Assembly: GCA_014218235.1 (NCBI GenBank)
Contig: CM024755.1
Span: 102,776,948-102,840,947, forward strand
DNA from: Colocasia esculenta
Taxonomy: Eukaryota > Streptophyta > Magnoliopsida > Alismatales > Araceae
Direction: 5' to 3'
Length of the DNA stretch: 64,000 bases
The notes below the pieces were generated by a model. That model was not told the DNA's origin. It saw nothing but the letters and a program-made list of their open reading frames with translations, and searched no databases. Shown here piece after piece: positions 42,788-55,967 of this stretch; the first letter of the stretch is position 1, and each line of letters opens with the position of its first letter. A program made the translations under genes and the position numbers.

Positions 42788-45700
42788 TGTAAGGCCCTCG
42801 AATTTTGTTGTATTACTTTATTATGTGTAAATAATTCATACTTGTGTATGCATAGATGTACATATCTACGTACGTATTAACTAGTTATACTTAGGTGTGC
42901 ATGTGTATAATTAGTTGTTAATAGTGTATGAATTACATGGTGGTAGTGTGTACATGATAGTATATATATGGCATGTATGTATATGTATAAGTTAAGCATG
43001 GTTTCTGCATATTTTAAGTTCTGGCCGAAGGGCCAAATTGGCGTCAACATGGATGGACATCCATTATGAGTCAGCATCCACCTCGATGGACGCTAATACT
43101 TAAGTCAACGGCCATGGATGTGGACGTTAATATCTCTGACCTGCATGCGTTGCAGACCCCGAAATTCCGGGGGCAAGCAAGCCCAGCCATTGGGGAGATG
43201 TCCCCAACAGCTATCAGGGCTTCACATCACCCCTCCGGGATATCCCAAACCCCTCTACTATAAACTAAACCCTTTCTGCACCAGAAGAACTCTCTTGACT
43301 TCTTTCAAGAAGGAGAGAAACCCTAGCCCAAAACTGGAGGAAAACTGAACTTGGCAAGCTTGAATCCGGCGACTGAAGGCTTCTTCCGGTGATCCACTGC
43401 TACCAGGAGGGAGTCGGGACATTGGGGAAGGCTTCCCCAACACTCGACTGAAGCTTGCATCGACCAAGAACCCGGAGCAAGAAGAGTTTGGAGGCTTCTT
43501 GGGACTTCCCAAGGAGAGCTTCAACAGCAACTTAGATCCCTTTGGAGGTTTTTAAAAAGGCAAGTAACCCATTCACTTCGTCCATGTAGGTGTCTAGTAG
43601 GGTTTTACCATTTTTACAGATTTTCCTCGTGTCCTGGATCCTCACATTTCTCCTTCTTTTGGAGCTCGGGTCTATGTTTTGCACAGACCTGAACTTGGCG
43701 GCAAGACCCCTTGCCGTTAAGATCTTCAATTAACGGCTAACGATGTTGCCGTTAAGCTCCATTAACGGACAGACTGTGCCGTTAAGTTCTTCAGGGCAAA
43801 ACAGTGAGCTGTTCTCCCTTGTATACGATTTATTTTCCGAAGTGTTTTCGCCTGAGGATATAATGTAATCGTATATGTTATGTAAAATAGACAATGTGAT
43901 GTGTGTGGAATATTATGTGCTTTTTGATGAATGGCATGAATTTGTTAGATTTATTGAAATACATGTTTGGAAATGGATTATGCATGATTACCTACTGTCT
44001 ACATGATCCCTAAGGAATGGAATGCCCTAAATTTTTTTCTAAACCATGTGTATGCATATTAGTCCATGCCCTGAAATTTTGAGAATTTTTCCATAATTGT
44101 GGGATTTACTGTAAAATTTTGTTTGGAAATAAAAGACATGCGTAGGATTTGTAAAATTTATAGTAAATTGTGTGCTGTGCAATAAATCCGGGGAAATTCC
44201 TGTGATGATGTGTATATTAGGTTCAGGGATGTGAACTGTCAAACTGGATATTCATGTTATGTTCCATGATAAATTGAATTATGAATGGCATGCAATTGAA
44301 TGTTTTAATTTCTGTAAATGTAATATGACTCAGAAAAATCTGGAAATTTGTATGTGAGGTCATGAACCTGCAACTAGTGTGTGGTTAAAATTTCGTGATA
44401 TTTGGATAATTGTAAAGTGTATTATGAAATTTCCATGTGAAAACATGTGACAAATGCATGCTATCATGAATATGAGTTGATAATGTGATTGCCAACCTGA
44501 TTAATGTGAGCTACTGAGTGTTTGATTTCTGTCAACAAATAGTATCATGATTAGGAAAATAGAGCCATGTGCATAAGTGAGAGAATGTAAAGACATGTGT
44601 AATATGTGTGTTAAAAATCGAAATGTGTAATGTGTAAAAGTGTGTGCCATGTGTGACACTGCTTCCATAGAGGGCCGTGGAACCGTACCATGGAAAAGTC
44701 CCCATGGGAAGGTTCAATGTGTTAAGATCCTAAGGGCATTAGGATGAAATCCTGGAGGTGGACAAGTACCACTGGTTAGGGTGGAGACTTGTTCTCCCGG
44801 TCTGCGCAGTCCAAGAGTCATCACTGTATTGCCTAGGTGACGTCTATGTGTATGTGTTATGTGATGTGTCCTTCTAATGGTGGTTTGGACTATGTGTCAC
44901 GGCACTAAATTGTGAAATGTGGATGTGAATTGTGAAATGTGAATGTGATTATGTGTAAATTGTGTAGTGTGAATATGTGTAAATGTGCAATGTGTAAAAA
45001 GAGGATTAGGTGAATGAGTAATTGTGTAAACATGTAAAACCATTATGTTAAGTTGTGAAATTGTGGTCCATGATATGTTAATGTGAAATTATGTTATAAC
45101 AACAACCTAAAGGTGTTTATAAGAAGGTTTTATGTGTGTAAAAATGCGTAGAATCTATGCTAGGAGCATTTCTTGCATATGTGTGAACAATTCCATGTTT
45201 AATTGCCATCGCGTTGTAATTATTTAGAATTGTAGCTCTCATGCAATAGGATGTGAATTGCTAAAGTATGCCAAAGCAGCAACCTTAATGTGTATGAAAT
45301 GATAAATTGCATGTGTAAGAATGTGTAGAAACCATGATAGAAATGTTTCTTTTTATGCATGCAAGAATCCCATGTTTGGTTGCTTCCATGCTATAGCCTC
45401 ATTTGAAATGTAGCTTTCATGTGATTACGTGAGTAGAAAGCATGTGATAGGATATTTATTTTGGAATGGCTTAAATCATGTACCATGTGTTTTAAAGTTT
45501 ATAGAATTATCATGATAGGTTGTCTTTATCAATGTCCAAGCATGCTATATGTTTTGCTTTGCAAATTGGAAATGAAAAACCTACTATGATATATGCATGT
45601 ATGAGGTGGGTGGTGTTATTTGCTGAGTCTTTTAGACTCATTCCTTGCTTCGGCGTACAGGTTTAGTTAGTGACTCTACATCGTTAGAGGAGACCGTGGA

Positions 45701-46064
45701 GAGTGACTCCGAGCGTGGCGAGTAGCCTGGTGGAGTCGTCATCGTGACATTTTGCTTTCATTGTATGTAATTGAGGCAGTGTAATGAAACTATTATGTAA
45801 TTGTGGACAAGCTATGTAATCTGATTTTTAGCATTTTTTTTACGTGGACTTTAGTTATCTTTAAATTGTCATTTGAATCATGTATGTTAAATGTGGATGA
45901 TGAAATGAAATGAAAGACCTTGTTCTTTTACTTCCGCTACTCTGTATCTATATTTGTGTGTATCTCAATCGTATGTTATTGTTGGGTAAATGCCTCACTG
46001 TGATAACGTTCACTATACCGACGTGGGTTGGTATAACCGTACCGATATAATGAGGGTCGTCACA
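42788..46064 (+). mobile_element. 3' LTR of A
   Basis: 3,277 bp, the same length as the 5' LTR, with all the same parts offset by 8,231 bp: TATA 43258-43265, GCAAGT donor (intron start 43560), conserved box about 44731-44841, hairpin 45624-45640, acceptor ending 45660. Confidence 0.93.
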
Positions 46065-46593
46065 TTTGTATTAGTTGAAATGATTATGTTTAATTGTTAT
46101 TAATTATATGTTGTTGTGAGCATGAAATGGTTTGGCTAACGGTGTTGCCAATGAGACCCTTTGGGGTTGAGGTCTCTCTTTAGTTTCATGCGTTGTTTTT
46201 GGGTGGTCCCCTACTGAGCCCGTGACTTGTTGAGGCTCACTCCCCTACAGTTATTTTCAGGGCTTACCGTTGGTATGACATGCGAAGGCGTTGTGGCAGA
46301 CTTGTACCACCAGCAGTAGTGTTAGTTATGTTGTGTGAGCTTGTGCTCCCTCGAGGTATGCCCTAGGTAGTTGTACTTTTTAATTGAACATGTAATAATG
46401 TATTGGGACAGTTGTAAATTGTTATATACAGGTATGAGCACATGTACTTTCTTATGTCTTATACTATTGTGATTGTCTTTTATATTCTTACTTGACACGT
46501 GTACAAGCTATCCCTTGCGAGACTTCGGTCCGTTCGTGGGAGACGGATCTGGATATGGAGCCTTAATGGGCATAAATATCGTGGTCCGTTATA
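46065..46593 (+). mobile_element. Family B LTR, 3' end fragment (B2)
   Basis: Begins TTTGTATTAG exactly where the A LTR ends and is colinear with B3 from 51731. Retains the hairpin (46215-46220, 46234-46239), the acceptor-like TTTTCAG and the LTR end. The rest of this LTR is missing to the left, consistent with interruption by A and later loss. Confidence 0.85.
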
Positions 46594-49217
46594 GTTGGTA
46601 TCAGAGCGATGGTCCAGTTAGAATATGAAAAGACCTTGAGATTACAATGTCCCAAGATATGGTTTAATGTCTACTGTTGGTAGTAAGTCTTCGGTTTTGT
46701 ATGATCTTTAGTATGGTTTTTACGTGAGTTTCTGGTGTTTGAATTGTGTGTATAGTTGGCAAGTTTGGCAGTTGTTAGTAATGGCAGAGAAATGATGAAA
46801 TTAGTGGTATAAGTTGAGTGGTTACATTTGTGTGCCTGTTGCAGTCAAGTGCAGTTGTCTAAAGGTTTTTTATTATAGAAACGAAAAGGGATTAGTGAAT
46901 TTGATTGTGATAATCAGAAATGGAAGAGTAATATTTTGGAAAAGGTATGTTTGAGTTATTTTGGTATGATACAGAGCTGGCAGAGACAGGTATAGGGTAA
47001 TGATATGGTAAAGAAGTAGTGAAATAGTGTTGTGAATGAGGAATAAATCAATGCGTAATAAGGATTGCTAAGTATGTGAATTATAGTCGAGGATATTAGT
47101 AGGAGTAATTGTAATATTTGAGATTTGTATTAATCAGTGTTAAGAAACAGTGTGAATAATAATATGATTAGAGTTATGGAAGGTTTAAAATGAGTGTATG
47201 AGGTAGTGCAGTTTGAAATAAGATACTGGTAAAGAGAGTAGCAATGTGTGGCAGTCTGATAAAAAAATATTTATGATTAGAGATGGTTGCAGTAAAGAGC
47301 TTGAGAATAGTTCTGTTGTGAGTAATGGTGGTAATAAAAAGATTGATAGAAGATTAGTGTAAGTATGTGCAGAGGTGATTAGTTAAATAAAGAGAGAATA
47401 AAGGAAGATCAGTGCGCAGTTAGACCTTTCTGAGAATTTCATAAGAGAGATATTTGTTTGGCAAGTGACAGTTTGTGAAGATTGCATAGAATGGTTTGTT
47501 AAAGTGTTAAAAATAAGGTTAATAATATTTAGCAATTGGGTATAGTTTGTGAAGAAGAGAGGTAAAATTGGTCAGGAAAGATTGAAGCTAAAATTAAGAA
47601 TGTCTAGAATAAGATAGATTTATGAGAGTTAGAATAGAAAGAGATGGATTACCCGAGAAGCAATTAAGCAGCATCAGGTAAAGTGGAATGACCAGAAATT
47701 AAAGTAAAGATTTAAATGAAAGGATAGCAGTAAGTATGATGTAACAGCAATGATTTCAGCATTAGAAAGTAAAGCAGCAAAATGGAACAGAGAAATCAGG
47801 TAGAGCAGATTATGGTATTTAAAGAGATCAGTTTCAGGACATGGCTTTGGCAGTTGTCAGTAAAGGATGTTTGTGGAATAGCAAGAATTGCAGTGTGAAA
47901 GGTAAAGTGTGATAAGCCAGATACAGAATAATTACGGGAAATGCTTTGCATAAATGATATTATGGTTGATGCAATTAGCAGGTTATTGATTAGAGAAAAA
48001 AAGAGTACAGTATATTATGAAACAGTGTGCAGAATAGTGAACAGCTTAAGGTCAAATGGTACCTAATTGAGAGAAAGTTTAATAAAGCTAAAGGTAGAAT
48101 ATGTGCAAAATTAATTGAGCAGTTTTATTTGCTGATTAAAGAATATAATGTTATAGCAATAAAGCAGATATTTTGAAAGTTTATGTAATAGATTGATTGG
48201 ATTAATCAGAGAATGTTATTTAAATAAGAAAGGAATGTAAAAAGTAAGATATGTCAGTAATGGTATGGCAGGATTTAGAATTAAAGTATGTGGTACAATT
48301 AGAATTGAAGTATTAGAGGATGTAGTCTAGAAATTTCGATATTTTATTCTAGCATTGATTAATTGAGTAAAGTGATTTGAAAAGTGAGAAAGGTTAATAT
48401 TGAATCCAGCTGGAGTCAGAATAATAATGAAACTGCGAGGCAATTGTGAATAATAATGGGAGCAGAATTTATGGAATATTTTGTTAGATATTCAGTATAA
48501 TTGGAGTGGCACAGCGGAAGCATGGAAGGTTTAATATTTTCAAGTTATCCGAAGTTTGAGTGATTAAAAGAAAGTTTGAGGTTGTTGCACTATTAAGTAA
48601 AGAGGCAGTGGTTTTTGGCCAGAAAGGAATAAAGACAGTATGGACAGAATAGTATAGAGAGGCAGGGAATTCAGTTATGGTAATGTGTTTTTCTTTGAGA
48701 AGTTGGCAGTTGAGAATGTCAACACAGATAAAGCAGAGTAGCAGTTGGCAGTGATAAGCAGGTAATGGAATGGTATCGAGGAATTTGAGAAATTAAGCAA
48801 GGTTTAGCAGGGCAAAATACCCAAAAGTAACAGAGTAAAGTGCAAGGTTTTAAGCAAGAGAAACGGCCCAGAAAGAAATGTTGCAAACACAGCCAGGAAA
48901 AATGTGGAAATAGGTTGAGTCCAAGGAGATAAAGCGTCAGTAGCAGGGTAGAATCGCCTACAGCTGAAAAGTATAGAAAGGGCAGAATGTAACAATCAGG
49001 CAGAGCAGTTATGAAATAAATTAAAGAGAAAGGGAAGCAAAACAAATACGGAAATGAACGGATGAATCAGGTCGCACATAATGATTTGGAAGGCAAGTGC
49101 AAAGAAAGTGTATCCTACTTGTTCTGTGTATAGCTTTGTTTCTTTTTAGGTGATAATTCGGGTTACTGTGCTTTGTTTTGAATGTCGAGGACGACATTCC
49201 TTTTTAGGTGATAATAA
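46594..49217 (+). mobile_element. Non-coding interior of family B, copy B2
   Basis: Primer site TGGTATCAGAGC at 46596-46607, then 2.6 kb of purine-rich DNA without gag or pol, about 310 bp longer than the matching stretch of B1. It ends with hairpin GAATGTCG-AGGA-CGACATTC (49180-49199). The tract before the LTR is TTTTTAGGTGATAATAA rather than a purine run, closely matching the end of element C (55862-55892, minus). No protein is predicted; open frames of 60-108 codons on minus are by-products of purine richness. Confidence 0.82.
49180..49199 (+). promoter_or_regulatory. Pre-LTR hairpin of family B
   Basis: Perfect 8-bp arms GAATGTCG/CGACATTC around AGGA. Same position and loop as in A, different arm sequence. 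Confidence 0.8.
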
Positions 49218-52200
49218 TGTAACGTTCCGTGTTTTTTGGATCTTCGCGGATCCTGGCTTACTGGGTTTAGTGTCCAGTGTGTATCCCATTAGCTTGTGTT
49301 ACAGGTACCTCCGTGCGTTGTGAGGCTTCGTGGCTGGCAGATAGGGCCCAAAGCGCTCACAGGTTTTGTGTCCATGAGCGCGACAGGGGTCTGCGTCACG
49401 TTCTGAACATGACGGCCTTGGTGGTCGCGTTCTTATTGCCGCTGTTTGGGTTGACGTCTGCATGCGCGTCGCGTGTCGCGCGGGGCAGGGCTTGCTGATG
49501 TCGGGAGTGGAAGGTGACGGCCACCTACGTCACGTTCAGGTCGCAACGCAGAGCTACGTCGCATTCCCAACCACTGTGCATTTTTAAGAAGGATTGGCCA
49601 AACAGAGCTGCAGTGCGCTCTGCTCGGCCAGGGGAGGTCGCTGCGGCAGTTTTCCGGGCTATTCGAGGTTCTGGAGGAGTTTTTGGCGTGCTCTTGCCGC
49701 AAGGACATCGCGTGGAGCGGGGGAGACACCGTACTGTGGATGGTTTTTGCGTTCTTCGCGAAGGTAGGGAGATTCCGCCCTATTTTGCGTTGTGAATTGC
49801 ACGTGGAGCATGTTTTGATTGTTTAACGCTTTATGAACAGTAGATACCATGTATAGGTGATGAAATGAGCATGAAAATCGGGTTGATTTACTGTTTAGGG
49901 TGGTTTGCATGGAAGATCCGGAGAGAGGTTCCAGATTAGGGTTTTCGCCTGTGAAGGCGACGACCCAGGGTGTCGCGTTCTGAATGCGACTGCCCAATAC
50001 GTCGCGTTCAGGTCTTGAACGCGACATATCGAAGGGTTGCGTCTTGATGGCGACCAAGGATCCTGTCGCGTTAGTAGGTCCGAGGGGTTTTATGTGATGC
50101 ATGTTGGCGTGTTTACCTGGTTATCATGGTTTGTTGTGCATGGCAATGTTGAGCGGTGTATTGGCACCTGTAGCGCTCTTTGAGCATGCAGTTTACGTGG
50201 TTTATGTGTTGTTTACACAGTGACGTGGTGCTTGCGTAATTTTGAGTGTGAGCATGGCCTAGACTTTATTGTTGTTTAACTTTTATAGTAAGTTTGCGGT
50301 GGTTTGGCAGTGAGGTTCCGGTGTGAACCTAGCCACGGTTATTTGATACCTTTTATAAGTTATTTAAGAAGATTTAATTAGTATAATGTGTGCGTGGTTG
50401 TTGGACATGGTGTTTTGGGTTTAATGTGGCAATGGAGGTCATGAGATGACTGATAATAGGCTGAGTTACTATCGATTAACGTGGTTCATATATGTGTCTG
50501 TGTAGGTTAGCTTATGGGTCACGAGTGACCAAGACAAGCTACCCTTCACATGTGTACTGGTTTGTGATAAAGAATAAATGTATGTATATATACCGTGGTT
50601 TGTACGTTGTCGAGTGTGGTGGTCCGGCGCCTATTCTAGAATACCTCTCTAGTTGGGCGCCCCAGGTTCTGTGTGAGCTAGGCACGTGTGTTTGTTGTGC
50701 TCGGGTTTGTCCCTATACTTGTGTTGTACTGTCGAGGTCTGTGTCGTCTGTCCTGGACACCCTCACTCTGTGTTTGAGTTGTACATCCGACTGAGGAAAA
50801 GAGGACAGAGGACAGCGACTTGTGAGAGTTTGTGTTTGGTCGCTTGTAGCTCGCTCGTAGTTGGGGGTATGGACACCAGTAGTCGACACTAGTCCCCAGC
50901 TAGTCCTGTTTTCCAATGCCTCACTTTAGGGAGCTCGGGCCAAAGTCTCTAAAGGTGCCAGGCATGGGCCTGCAGGGTGTGTGACCTGTAGGTGTGGTGT
51001 TGGTTGGTCTCCACTGTTCTTTGGCTTGTGCTTATGGAGTGGCAGTTGGACCTTTCGTCCTTGACTGTGAGACTGAGAGGTAGTTCTTGTGTTGTGTTGT
51101 CCAGGTTGGATACTGGCATCATGAACCAGTAGTCCGTTCCCGTGTGGTGGCGTTGTTCCTTCCGACTTGTGCTTTGCCTGTGGTGTAGGCTTGTGAGTGT
51201 TGAGTCATCGTTGTGGTTTGACTGGTAGTGGTGTGCCCTGGTGGTGGCACAGTTGTGTTTGTGGTTCTGTGGTGGTACCTCATGGAGGTAGGTACTTGTA
51301 CCCTTCGTGGGTATCAGTTTCTCGTGGTACGTTGTGTACCAACTTTTTCAGGTGGTATGGTGGAGCTGTGCTCTGAGGAGGTCATGTGGTGAGACCTTCC
51401 ACTCATTGTGTTTTACTCTTCTTCAGGTAAACTTCTGATTATGATTTTAGTGTGTGATGGATTGGCATTGTTGTAGCCAATCTTGCTACCTTGTGTGTGG
51501 CTTTCAACATGGGCATAATGTACTAGCTCTTGGTCAGCGGTCTTGATACCCAGGTGGTTGAGGTTCACCTGTGAAGCTCGTAGCCTAGGCAACTTTTGCC
51601 TGTGTGGCTTATAGCTTAGGCGACCAATTGTTGTAGTAGTTTGCCTGTGAGGCTTGTGGCCTAGACATATTAGTTGTTGGGCAGACTAGTGGTGTTAGAC
51701 TAGTCATGCCGTTCCTCTTCCGCACTGAGATTTGTATTAGTTGAAATGATTATGTTTAATTGTTATTAATTATATGTTGTTGTGAGCATGAAATGGTTTG
51801 GCTAACATGTTGCCAGTGAGACCCTTTGGGGTTGAGGTCTCTCTTTAGTTTCATGCGTTGTTTTTGGGTGGTCCCCTACTGAGCCTGTGACTTGTTGAGG
51901 CTCACTCCCCTACAGTTATTTTCAGGGCTTACCGTTGGTATGACATGCGAAGGCATTGTGGCAGACTTGTACCACCAGCAGTAATGTTAGTTATGTTGTG
52001 TGAGCTTGTGCTCTCTCAGGGTATGCTTCAGGTAGTTGTACTTTTTAATTGAACATGTAATAATGTATTGGGATAGTTGTAAATTGTTATATACAGGTAT
52101 GAGCACATGTACTTTCTTGTGTCTTATACTGTTGTGATTGTCTTTGATATTCTTACTGGACACGTGTACAAGCTATCCCTTGTGAGACTTCGGTCCGTTC

Positions 52201-52258
52201 GCGGGAGACGGATCTAGATATGGAGCCTTAATGGGCATAAATATCGTGGTCCGTTACA
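49218..52258 (+). mobile_element. Family B 3' LTR (B3)
   Basis: 3,041 bp with inverted ends TGTAACG ... CGTTACA. CpG motif clusters at 49378-49565 and 49950-50080; donor GAAG|GTAGGG (intron start 49764); hairpin TGAGCC/GGCTCA (51880-51885, 51899-51904); acceptor TTTTCAG ending 51925; predicted intron 2,162 bp, as in B1. Confidence 0.88.
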
Positions 52259-52506
52259 CAGACAAACAACACAAGTCTACCTCTCAGCCTCACAGCCACA
52301 GATGAAAGGTCCAACTGCCACTCCACCTTAGCAGGGTCAAGAACTGTGGAGACAACCAACACCACTCCCGCAAACCACACAGCTGCAGGTCCAAGTCTGA
52401 CACCTTTAGGGACTCCGACCGAGAACCCTGACGGTACTCACCATACCGGGACAAGCCCTAAGCACCCGATGCTAGGGTAACCGACTGGAGAGGTAACCAC
52501 GGAAGG
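52259..52506 (-). mobile_element. B/C-type LTR fragment, inverted
   Basis: Its reverse complement resembles the middle of B LTRs (GGAGTGGCAGTTGGACCTTT, CTCTGAGAGGT region) and of C at 54015-54300. Bounded by the end of B3 and by TGTAACAGCC of the next fragment. Confidence 0.65.
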
Positions 52507-53383
52507 TGTAACAGCCCAACTTGCTATGCACGCATTACCAAGAGAAACCCATCGTTATCATTCACGATATAGGCCGACACAACCCATACAGACCCTACAT
52601 TGCATAGCCAACACAACCCAAGCAATGTACAACAGAAATCAGACAGACTGGCCATAGAACCCCAGAGCTCGGGTGACCACAATCTAAACCACGACAAACA
52701 AAGTGGTCGCCAATCGACTTGAATCGTGACGGACCAACCGTCGCCTTACAGTCTGAATCGTGACGGGCCATGTCGTCGCGTTCACACAAAACGCGACGAC
52801 TGGTTCTGTCACCTTTCAGACAGCAGAAGCAAACCCCAAATTATCATTCCGAAAATTACACACATGAACTGTACATGCTGATAAATCAGGAAAATATTGT
52901 TCCTATGAAACTCTAGGCATGCTCTCTGTCATTTCCACACGATTTCCAAGTCTAACACCACAAACCCTAATCTATATAGTCCATACAAGGAAGAATAGGG
53001 TAGAATTCCCCTACCAACAGAGGTAACGTGACTCCAACACCGTCTGAATGTTCCCCATGCTCTGAAGCACCTCCTCGTGCCGGAATCACATCGAACGGAC
53101 AGCAAAACCCCCAAAATCACCACAGAAACCCGCAGCAAAGCTTCCCCCAGTTGAACAGTGCAACTGCACTGTTCGGCCAAGGGCAGAAGCCCAAAACATA
53201 CTGAGTTTGAATCACAACCTATCAGGTCATCGCTTTTAGAAATGCGACGTACCCTGCCGACACGATTCAATCCCAACGTCCTGCATGCGCCACTCGGCGT
53301 GCATGCAGCGGCACTCACGTAAAAGCGGTTCCAAATCGCGATGGGGCAGATGGTCGCATTCATGTAAGAATTACGACATCTGT
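52507..53383 (-). mobile_element. LTR fragment H (minus), cut by C
   Basis: Starts TGTAACAGCCC on plus (the 3' terminus of a minus LTR). CpG motif clusters (TCGTGACGG, GTCGCGTTC and similar) lie at 52720-52810 and 53215-53400. Text around 53285-53310 (CATGCGCC, GCATGCAG) resembles the B promoter region near 49455. Interrupted at 53384 by the C LTR. Confidence 0.55.
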
Positions 53384-55861
53384 TGTGACAGAACGCCTCG
53401 GCCAAGCCCGTTAAACCGATAACGTACTTGATCCGAGTCCGCCTCCCGCGAACGGGCCGAAGCCTCGCAAGGGATACTAAACCACAGTCCGTATAAACAT
53501 AAAGGAACACACCACATTTTATATATATTTCACAAGTTTACATAGCCAAATTTCCACAAAAACTAAAAAGAAGTACAAGAGCCTGGGGCATACCCCGAGG
53601 TACAACTGAAGAAAGTAAACAACTACAAAGCTACACTGCTGGAGAACTACACAGCTGGAACTACTCCGCTGGAGGTACTGACCCTGCACCGCTACGGCGC
53701 GGCCCGGAACTGGACGTCAGACGAGAGACGTCCTCCTCGCTCTCACCTGAGGGGGGTAGGGGGTGAGCCTCTCTAGTCACTGGCTCAGTAGGGAACTCCC
53801 CCAAAACCGAGCAAACCAACACACAAGTACGAATAGTAAACAGCACTAACAATTTATATAACAGCTAAGCAGGTAAGTAAAGCTGTAAAAGTACTCACCG
53901 TCTGCCGACTACGAGAAACAACAGTAATAATTAAACGGCAAACCAGTACAGGTGTACAAGCTAAAGTAGAGACAGCCAACACGAGCCACGTAAACTGGTT
54001 CGCGACACCAGAAACTGACTCGGACAACTAACACAGGTCTACCTCTCAATCTCGCAGCCACGGACGAAAGGTCCAGCTGCCGCTCCACGTAAAAAGGTCA
54101 AGCAACTGTGGAGACCAACTAAACACCACCACCTATAGACCACACGGTCACAGGCCCATGCCTGACACCTCAGAAGACCCTGGCCCGGGCTCTCTAGAGT
54201 GAGGCACTGGAAAAGGACTAGCTGGGGTCCAGTACGTCTATTGGTGTCCGTACCCCCAACTACGAGCGCGCTACAAGTGACTAAAAACAAACTCAAGTGT
54301 CACTGTCCCACTGTCGTCTTTCCCTCAGCCGGACGTACAACTCAAACACAGAGTGAGGGTGTCTAGGTCAGACGACACAGACCTCGACGGTACAACACAA
54401 GTACCGGGACAAAGCCCTGAGCTAACAGCCTGGCTCACAAAGAACCTGGGGCACCCAACTGAAGAGGTAACCACGGTAGGCGTCGTACTACTCGCCACGT
54501 ACACAGAACCACGTGCACGTCACACACAAACCACGTGAAACCTCACGTAAACCACAAGTAACCATGGTCCACTCCACGTGAACCCAACTGACTCGCGTAA
54601 ACAACACGCAGTCACTAAAGTAGGTAGCTAACTGTATACTTTGTATGCTAAACACGAGAACCATGTGCACTCAGTGCACCTCATGTGTCAACACACATGC
54701 AATAACGATAAATACTGTACTTAGTCATTTCTACTCATATAGAGGTAGGTGGCCACATCTACTGCCGCTTACAGAGAGTCAACGGCAAGGGTCCTGGCCG
54801 TTAACCTCCTGGCTGAGGATCTTGGCGACAAGCGATCTTGACGCCAAGTTCTTCGGCCATAAACCCTGCAGAAACCCTAATCCGGCTCTGCGGGTTTCCC
54901 AAACATTAAAGCTACTCAAAAACATATAGAATTGATTCATTTAACATGCTGGAACCCAATATAATCCATTTCAACATGCTTTAAACATTAAACTACTCAA
55001 ACCACCCATTATCCCGTATGGTGTAACTCTACTCTAACATGCATTATCATGTTGGTTCAAGTAGTTATGATGTGTTTTAATGTTCCTATGGAGCTAAACG
55101 GGTTCGTCCCCTACCTCAGAACGCGTTAGAATCTCCCGCAATCACCCGGTTCACACCGAGCCCTCCGCGAGCTCCCACGGGAATTGCACCGCACCGCGAT
55201 GTTTCCTCGCGTAATTCAGCGATGTCGTGCGTTCTACGGTCGTCCAACTACTCCTCGGTACCTGTTAGAAGCTTCAGAGAATCCAAGACACGAAGTTGGG
55301 GCAAGAGGGGAAGAGAGTGAGCTGAGAGAGCTGCCCTCGGGTGAGCCTATAACCTGCACCATTCTCAGGTTGGCGTCAACCCCCATGCCGCCAACAGCAA
55401 CCGCCACCCTCTGCGTCCACATCCATTGTCGCCAAGTTCAAGCTGTAAACGTCCACTAATCTGGACGCCAACAGGTCAACGGCCACACCTGGCCGCCAAT
55501 TCCAACAGGACAGCAGCAGCTCCTGTTTCATTTCAGGACCAACCCTGCTCTTCACCTGCTCAAGCCACGCATCCACACCATGCATTCCACACAACCGACT
55601 CACACTGGCCTCACAACGGCCGCCACAACCACAATTCACATGATCCACATGGATCCGAAAGGCACGCGACGTTACATCTGTGTTCATCGCGTTCTTAATG
55701 AACCCGACAGAGGTCTGTTTGGGCTGGGAATTCCAACCTCCAGCCTTCCAACCTGCCACACCAACATGTATAAACACATGTAGACACACATGGTCTACCA
55801 ATGGGCCATACACTGGCCCCCAAACCTGGTAAACTACGATCCGAACGTACCGGTTATTACA
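53384..55861 (-). mobile_element. 3' LTR of chromovirus C
   Basis: Inner end ATTACA at 55861 faces C pol; outer end TGTGACA at 53384. In element orientation: motif cluster 55370-55500 (GCCGCCAAC, GGACGCC), TATA-like TTATAGG near 55350, donor CTGAG|GTAGGGG (intron start 55114), second cluster 54765-54860, hairpin TGAGCC/GGCTCA (53764-53769, 53782-53787), acceptor CCCCCTCAG (intron end 53747). Predicted intron about 1,368 bp. Much of it is recognisably related to family B LTRs. Confidence 0.78.
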
Positions 55862-55967
55862 TTACTATCACCTAAAAAGATTTTCATCCTCGAAATTATA
55901 GGAACAAATGCAATTAATAGTTCAGCATATATACCACTATCATCTAAAAAGAAAATTTAACGCTTAA
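55862..55967 (-). promoter_or_regulatory. 3' untranslated end and pre-LTR tract of C
   Basis: Read on minus: CGAGGATGAAAATC then TTTTTAGGTGATAGTAA just before LTR start TGTAATAACC. The phrase is partly duplicated (TTCTTTTTAGATGATAG near 55935-55953). There is no ordinary purine run. Confidence 0.65.

Larger units (their letters stand above)
34557..46064 (+). mobile_element. Complete chromovirus A (two 3,277-bp LTRs)
   Basis: 5' LTR 34557-37833, primer site 37839-37850, gag-pol 38023-42741, polypurine tract 42773-42787 and 3' LTR 42788-46064. Order of domains gag, protease, RT, RNase H, integrase, chromodomain-like tail identifies Ty3/gypsy of Tekay/Del type. The LTR-plus-interior period of 8,231 bp is repeated to the left (A0), so three integrase-LTR junction regions occur in tandem. 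The right flank is family B LTR sequence (TTTGTATTAG), which continues uninterrupted in B3 near 51732. Because A0 adjoins the left LTR, no left duplication can be read. Confidence 0.93.

Noticed and set aside
48719..49045. 108-codon minus-strand frame in the B2 interior
   Set aside because: Complement of an A/G-rich tract; the matching part of B1 has no comparable frame.
52929..53510. 193-codon minus-strand frame
   Set aside because: Cys/Arg/Val-rich, overlaps the C acceptor and the H LTR; no motif, and it crosses the boundary of two elements.
55184..55459. Possible host gene fragment in GC-richer DNA
   Set aside because: The GC rise coincides with the C LTR leader and motif clusters and recurs in other LTR leaders.
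55376..55813. 145-codon minus-strand frame
   Set aside because: Lies in the LTR promoter region of C with repeated GCC/GGC motifs; no family resemblance.
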